Shown one piece after another: positions 61,490 to 64,000 of a stretch of DNA of 64,000 nucleotides. Both the position numbers and the translations under genes were made by a program. The stretch's first letter is position 1, and each line of letters opens with the position of its first letter. Under the pieces are notes generated by a model that had not been told where the DNA came from, searched no databases, and was given only the letters and a program-made list of their open reading frames with translations. This DNA is from REEB95 sp050729835 (GTDB lineage Bacteria > Pseudomonadota > Alphaproteobacteria > ATCC43930 > CGMCC-115725): the NCBI GenBank assembly GCA_050729835.1, contig JBOHLS010000007.1:48323-112322 (forward strand). The letters run 5' to 3'.

Positions 61490-61548
61490 TGGCAACGTCG
61501 AGCTATCGAGGCAACCGAGATAAAGCGGTCGAGAACACGGAAAAGCGA

Positions 61549-61773
61549 ATGCGCAGGGGGGCCGGTTGTGACGGAGCTGCTCGTGACCGCGGCATTGGTG
61601 ACGGCGCCAAGTGCGTCGATGCCGATGATACCAATGCGATGACCTACGCCGGATTACTCCCGACCGGCGTCGAACTGACCCACAGCGAGATGGTCGATAC
61701 CGCCACCCACGTCGTTTGCGCCTACGCCGGCAAGGCAGGCGAACTCGTCATGTTCAAGCCGATCAAAGAGTAG
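61549..61773 (+). pseudogene. Decayed third copy of the propeller gene
   Basis: The frame from ATG 61549 ends with ELTHSEMVDTATHVVCAYAGKAGELVMFKPIKE (split here: VDTATHVVCAYAGKAG, VMFKPIKE), matching the end of the preceding gene (VDTANHDVYTYAGDGG, VYKPVRE). Its start MRRGAG matches the signal peptide only if a frameshift is allowed after the G run: the shifted frame reads ELLVTAALVTAPS. The whole propeller body is missing. It is a remnant with an internal deletion and a frameshift. Confidence 0.75.
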
Positions 61774-61795
61774 GTTGGATCAGTCCGCGGTGACT

Positions 61796-61832
61796 GGCGG
61801 TTTGGCGCACGGCGCCAGACCGCCAATTTTTT
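61796..61832 (+). terminator. Intrinsic terminator after the propeller genes
   Basis: GGCGGTTTGGCG (61796-61807) pairs with CGCCAGACCGCC (61813-61824), one G-T wobble, and is followed by AATTTTTT. Confidence 0.9.
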
Positions 61833-61910
61833 AAGTCGTCATGCGTCCCCGGCGACTTCCTGGATCAGTCGCACGACCAAGGTGCAGAACGTTCGACGTC
61901 GTAGACTTTA

Positions 61911-63755
61911 TTATTGGTTCTCCTCGCCGTTGGCGTCGGGTGACTCGGAAACGCGCCGCCAGCCGTAGAAAGACGTGCGCTGCTGCTCTTCCTGGCCCAG
62001 CCGGACGCGCACGCGCATCAGGTCTTTCCAATTGAGATAGCCGACGAGCGTCGAAGCGGCGCGCGAGACGACCGGCAGGTGCGCCACGTTCGAGTTCATC
62101 ATTCGCTCGATGACACCTTCGAGATATTCGTCCGGATAGGCCGACGGCACCTTGACGCGGCTGAACAAGGCGCGAAGCGGCGTCCGGCGATGCTGCCCGG
62201 CGCGCCGCCAGCCGAGCACGGTCGGCGGATCGACGATGCCAAGCACGCGGTGGTCTTTGTCGACGACGGGAAAACTCGGGTGCTTGGTCGACGGATCGGT
62301 AAGGAAGGCGGCGGCCTGGTGCAACGTCATGGTGTCGGACAACGTCCGCACCGATCGCGTCATAACCTCGCCCACTTGCGTCAACGCAAACGGGTCGACG
62401 CGGTACTCGCGCAGCAGATGGTGGCCGCGGCGCGCGATCTTCTCGGTGAGGATCGAGCGGCGCAGCAAGAGCACCGTGACCACGTGGGCGGTAATGCAGG
62501 CGGTCGCGAGCGGCAACAAGACATTCGCGTTGCCGGTGACCTCGACCGCGAAGAAGATCGCCGTCAGCGGCGACCGCATGGTCCCGCCCATGATCGCCGC
62601 CATCGCCAGCAAAGGCCAGAAGCCGGGACTGGCGGCCGGCATGAAGTGCGCGAGCACCGCCCCCAAGCCGCCCCCCATGATCAGCAAGGGCGCGAGAACG
62701 CCGCCAGACGTGCCTGAGCCGAGCGCCACCGCCCAGATCACGGCCTTGACGGCGGTCAGCAACAATCCGGCGAGCGGCGGCACGCTGCCTTGCAGCATCT
62801 GCGCGATATTGTAGTAGCCGACGCCGAGCGCGTTCGGATCGATGAGCCCGCCGATGCCGACGACGAGGCCGCCCAGCATCGGCCACCACATCCAATGAAC
62901 CGGCAGCTTGAGGAACAGGTCTTCGCACGCATAAACGAGCTGCGTCAGCAAGCCGGAAAAAAGGCCCGAAAGAATTCCGACCAGGATCCAGCAGAGCAAT
63001 CCGATCAGCGACACGGTCATGCCCCCGTGGAACGGGAACAGCGGCTGCGCCAGGTTGAGCCACGTCCGCTCCACGGCCGCGGTAATCGATGCGGTTGCAA
63101 CCGGGACGAAGCTCCGCGGAGTCCATTCGAACAGCAGCAGCTCGACGGCCAGCATGATCGAGGCGATCGGCGTGCCGAACACCGTGGTCATGCCGGCCGC
63201 GGCGCCCGCCACGAGGAGCGTCTTCCGCTCGCTGTCGCTGACCGGCAGGACCTGCGCGATCAGCGAGCCGATGGCACCGCCGGTCATGATGATGGGGCCT
63301 TCGGCGCCGAACGGCCCGCCGCTGCCGATGGCGATCGCCGAAGCCAGCGGCTTCAGGATCGCGACCTTGACGTCGAGCCGGCTGCGGCCCAACAAGATCG
63401 CCTCGATCGCCTCGGGGATGCCGTGGCCCCGGATTTTTTCGCTGCCGTAGCGCGCCATCAAGCCCACGATCAGGGAGCCGATCACCGGCACGGCGACGGC
63501 GGCGATACCGAGAGGCGACTGGCCGAACGGCAGATGCGCAAGGGAGAAGCGTCCGAAATAAGCCAGATTCGTGAACAGCCGAATCAGGTCGAGCAGGACC
63601 ACGCCGACGATCACGCCGGCGGTACCGACGACGATCGCAATCGCCGAAATCAGCAGGACGCGAGGCTTGGTGGTGAAATCGCCGAGGTGCTTGACGCTTT
63701 CTGCGACAATGCTGCGGAGTTGTTCGCTGACTTTCGGTGGCGCGTTTTTTTTCAC
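61911..63755 (-). CDS. CLC chloride channel/transporter with CBS pair
   Basis: A 614-aa (653 in the longest frame) membrane protein. CLC motifs are GHGIPE (E. coli GSGIPE; the Cl-binding Ser is His here), GSGGPFGAEGPI with the gating Glu, and GSGTSGGVLAP. Two cytoplasmic CBS domains follow (about residues 470-600: VGEVMTRSVRTLSDTMTLHQAA; VERMMNSNVAHLPVVSR-like). These motifs look like standard CLC rather than the fluoride type CLC-F. GTG 63755 (GGAAGAA upstream) is preferred, because an operator-like palindrome lies upstream and the TTG at 63872 touches the IS end. Confidence 0.85.
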   Translation of the reverse strand: MKKNAPPKVSEQLRSIVAESVKHLGDFTTKPRVLLISAIAIVVGTAGVIVGVVLLDLIRLFTNLAYFGRFSLAHLPFGQSPLGIAAVAVPVIGSLIVGLMARYGSEKIRGHGIPEAIEAILLGRSRLDVKVAILKPLASAIAIGSGGPFGAEGPIIMTGGAIGSLIAQVLPVSDSERKTLLVAGAAAGMTTVFGTPIASIMLAVELLLFEWTPRSFVPVATASITAAVERTWLNLAQPLFPFHGGMTVSLIGLLCWILVGILSGLFSGLLTQLVYACEDLFLKLPVHWMWWPMLGGLVVGIGGLIDPNALGVGYYNIAQMLQGSVPPLAGLLLTAVKAVIWAVALGSGTSGGVLAPLLIMGGGLGAVLAHFMPAASPGFWPLLAMAAIMGGTMRSPLTAIFFAVEVTGNANVLLPLATACITAHVVTVLLLRRSILTEKIARRGHHLLREYRVDPFALTQVGEVMTRSVRTLSDTMTLHQAAAFLTDPSTKHPSFPVVDKDHRVLGIVDPPTVLGWRRAGQHRRTPLRALFSRVKVPSAYPDEYLEGVIERMMNSNVAHLPVVSRAASTLVGYLNWKDLMRVRVRLGQEEQQRTSFYGWRRVSESPDANGEENQ

Positions 63756-63797
63756 TTGTTCTTCCAACGCGGCGAGACCGAATCGGTTGCCGACGTC

Positions 63798-63819
63798 ATA
63801 TCGTATCGCGTTACGATAT
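63798..63819. promoter_or_regulatory. Inverted repeat upstream of the CLC gene
   Basis: ATATCGTA (63798-63805) and TACGATAT (63812-63819) form a perfect 8-6-8 palindrome, 43 bp before the GTG start. It looks like a dimeric repressor site overlapping a promoter. Confidence 0.5.
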
Positions 63820-63875
63820 AATCCCAGATCGTGAACTGGCAATGCAATGATTTGGCTGCGGTGCTGGGTCAATTA

Positions 63876-64000
63876 GGCTCAGGACCTATTAATTTGGTTG
63901 CGGAGACGGCGCGGGGTTGATTCATTGATGGCACCGGGAGGTGCGTCGATGAATGATCTGTTTTGGCTATCTCAGGCGCAGATGCGTCGGATCGAACCAT
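63876..64000 (+). mobile_element. Left end of an IS5-family insertion sequence
   Basis: The transposase start at 63949 (MNDLFWLSQAQMRRIEP) is the classic IS5-type N-terminus; the window cuts it after 17 codons. The terminal repeat probably begins near GGCTCAGGACC at 63876, directly beside the CLC gene. Confidence 0.75.
63949..64000 (+). CDS. IS5-family transposase, 5' end only
   Basis: Seventeen codons, ATG-AAT-GAT-CTG-TTT-TGG, with GGGAGGTG upstream as ribosome-binding site. Similar N-termini (DLFWLTEAQM) are standard for the IS5 transposase. The rest lies outside the window. Confidence 0.75.
   Translation, partial: MNDLFWLSQAQMRRIEP

Noticed and set aside
61911..63755. CLC-F fluoride/proton antiporter
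   Set aside because: The motifs resemble the standard CLC set (GxGIPE, GxFGAEGP) and no fluoride riboswitch precedes it.

Overview
The window is GC-rich chromosomal DNA of an alphaproteobacterium. The evidence is the conserved block murA / DUF2948 / hisG / hisD / UPF0262 / infA / maf / RNase E/G-like / yacG, the DUF3305/DUF3306-type formate dehydrogenase cluster, and alpha-style flagellar, RND and Tad-like genes. I cannot name a genus; a Rhizobiales- or Rhodospirillales-like organism fits.

Layout. (1) 1-6.9 kb, minus strand: one flagellar basal-body operon, read tPilZ-like, fliE, fliF, fliG, fliK, fliM, fliN, fliQ and the start of one more gene, mostly with ATGA overlaps. (2) 7.2-18.9 kb: a kinase/nucleotidyltransferase fusion, a periplasmic PepSY-like protein, a three-gene RND efflux operon, a beta-propeller/OmpA protein with an outer-membrane barrel, and a small protein with two CX3C-X9-CX3C motifs. 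(3) 18.9-30.4 kb: tRNA-Phe and a housekeeping block into which a four-gene Tad-pilus-like module (19.5-23.1 kb) has been placed on the opposite strand. (4) 30.4-59.1 kb: a probable genomic island. The 3' 42 bp of an intact tRNA-Thr(GGU) gene are repeated exactly at 59041-59082. The left half of the island is a periplasmic formate dehydrogenase system with maturation genes. The right half (43.3-58.4 kb) is a cluster of fluoride-riboswitch (crcB motif) controlled genes. (5) 59.1-64 kb: a COG4705-like membrane protein, a second beta-propeller gene with a decayed third copy, a CLC transporter, and the start of an IS5-type element.

The most interesting system is the fluoride-responsive cluster. 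I see six crcB-type aptamers within 7.6 kb. They precede a 117-aa unknown protein, a metallophosphoesterase/HEAT-like fusion, a pair of MutS-like ATPases, two DUF190 proteins, and a six-gene hydrogenase-4/complex-I-like membrane operon. One aptamer is an orphan beside a broken MFS gene. The large subunit of the hydrogenase-like complex has lost the NiFe-binding cysteines while its small subunit keeps the Fe-S cysteines, so it should not be a hydrogenase; it looks like an Ehr-type (energy-converting hydrogenase-related) complex. No crcB or CLC-F exporter gene lies in this cluster. My inference is that these genes deal with consequences of fluoride stress (acidification, metal-enzyme inhibition, damage) or assist exporters encoded elsewhere.
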